Of a stretch of 13,274 nt of DNA, positions 13,140 to 13,274 are shown one piece after another. A program made the translations under genes and the position numbers. Each line of letters opens with the position of its first letter. Within the stretch, counting starts at the first letter, position 1. Source of the DNA: JBGSWL01 sp041752455. Lineage in GTDB: Bacteria; Pseudomonadota; Alphaproteobacteria; Rhizobiales; Rhizobiaceae. The stretch lies in the NCBI GenBank assembly GCA_041752455.1, contig JBGSWL010000050.1, forward strand, positions 1-13,274. The letters run 5' to 3'. The notes beneath the pieces were generated by a model. That model was not told the origin of the DNA, searched no databases, and saw nothing but the letters and a program-made list of their open reading frames with translations.

Positions 13140-13274
13140 TGCCCCCTGAAAAGTGGTCCTCCCTGATGTATGGCTCTTGAGCCGATGGAGGACTTACGAA
13201 ATGCCGAGAAAGAGACACAGCGCGGAAGAGATCGTCACGAAGCTGCGGCAGGTTGACGTGCTGATTTCGCAGGG
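13140..13274 (+). mobile_element. IS3-family insertion sequence, left end (partial)
   Basis: The likely terminal inverted repeat begins TGCCCCCTGAAAAGTGGTCC, with the TG start usual for the IS3 family. A transposase ORF begins 60 bases inside. The right end and target duplication are outside the window, so the exact boundary is not proven. Confidence 0.75.
13201..13274 (+). CDS. IS3-family transposase OrfA, 5' fragment
   Basis: Twenty-four codons are visible before the window ends, beginning MPRKRHSAEEIVTKLRQVDV. This N-terminus (RKRHSAEEIVxKLRQVDVL) is typical of the HTH-carrying OrfA of IS3-family elements common in Alphaproteobacteria. OrfB with the DDE catalytic domain would follow by frameshift outside the window. 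GGAGG (13187-13191 region) lies nine or so bases upstream of the ATG as a ribosome site. Whether the copy is intact cannot be seen. Confidence 0.85.
   Translation, partial: MPRKRHSAEEIVTKLRQVDVLISQ

Larger units (their letters stand above)
9470..13274. mobile_element. left part of an integrated element at tRNA-Arg (right end outside the window)
   Basis: The region begins inside the 3' half of tRNA-Arg and carries a site-specific recombinase next to the tRNA, an HTH protein, a partition-type ribbon-helix-helix protein and an insertion sequence. The genes to the left are chromosomal housekeeping genes. This layout is that of an integrative element or a plasmid-derived island. No second copy of the tRNA 3' end was seen in the window, so the other attachment site lies to the right or has been lost. 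Confidence 0.75.

Noticed and set aside
12568..13149. Plus-strand open frame of about 193 codons opposite the ribbon-helix-helix gene
   Set aside because: The minus-strand protein has a clear fold, while the plus frame is rich in Ser/Arg/Val from repeat shadowing and lacks a ribosome site.
1..13274. CRISPR array or toxin-antitoxin pair
   Set aside because: No regularly spaced direct repeats of 24-40 bases. The ribbon-helix-helix gene has no toxin-sized partner next to it in the window.

Overview
The window looks like chromosomal DNA of an alphaproteobacterium, most likely from the Rhizobiales/Hyphomicrobiales. The support is the high-GC coding style, the L34-RNase P protein-YidC-EngB cluster with alphaproteobacterial sequences, a PhnC/PhnE-type transporter, and an intergenic palindrome of the kind scattered through rhizobial genomes. 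About 9.4 kb is ordinary chromosome. The last 3.8 kb or so, to the right of a tRNA-Arg gene, looks like one end of an integrated mobile element.

Layout. 1-1139 (+): the 3' part of a phosphonate-type ABC ATPase, overlapped by its permease. 1140-1234: a short gap holding a nested palindrome. 1235-5187 (-): read leftward as rpmH, rnpA, yidC, engB and a class I methyltransferase. This block links ribosome and RNase P biogenesis to membrane protein insertion and ribosome-assembly GTPase function. It has a good sigma70-type promoter before rpmH and a strong intrinsic terminator between yidC and engB. 5188-5539: a divergent intergenic region. 5540-9337 (+): a TVP38/VTT membrane protein, a flavin disulfide oxidoreductase and a HAMP sensor histidine kinase, closely spaced and probably one operon. 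9423-9499 (+): tRNA-Arg(ACG).

Mobile region, 9470 to the end. A 550-aa large serine recombinase reads leftward, and its last nine codons and stop lie inside the antisense of the tRNA 3' half. Upstream is a translationally coupled 75-aa ORF, then about 280 bp without a supportable gene. Next come a winged-helix/HTH protein with a GTG start, an AT-rich control region with an orphan plus-strand intrinsic terminator, and a ribbon-helix-helix protein of plasmid-partition type. The start of an IS3-family element lies 18 bp from that gene's start codon. The far end of the island, any parA partner, relaxase or cargo, and the second attachment site are outside the window.

The most unusual signal is in the ribbon-helix-helix gene. 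The hexamer CACGGA occurs five times in direct orientation and once inverted within about 150 bp, in all three reading frames, next to a 7-bp inverted repeat. That is easier to explain as a DNA-level site (centromere or operator iterons inside the gene) than as a protein repeat. The next most interesting points are a possible antisense RNA upstream of the HTH gene, the coupled small ORF as a candidate recombinase accessory factor, and the oxidoreductase that keeps its redox disulfide but has Tyr where related enzymes have the catalytic His.
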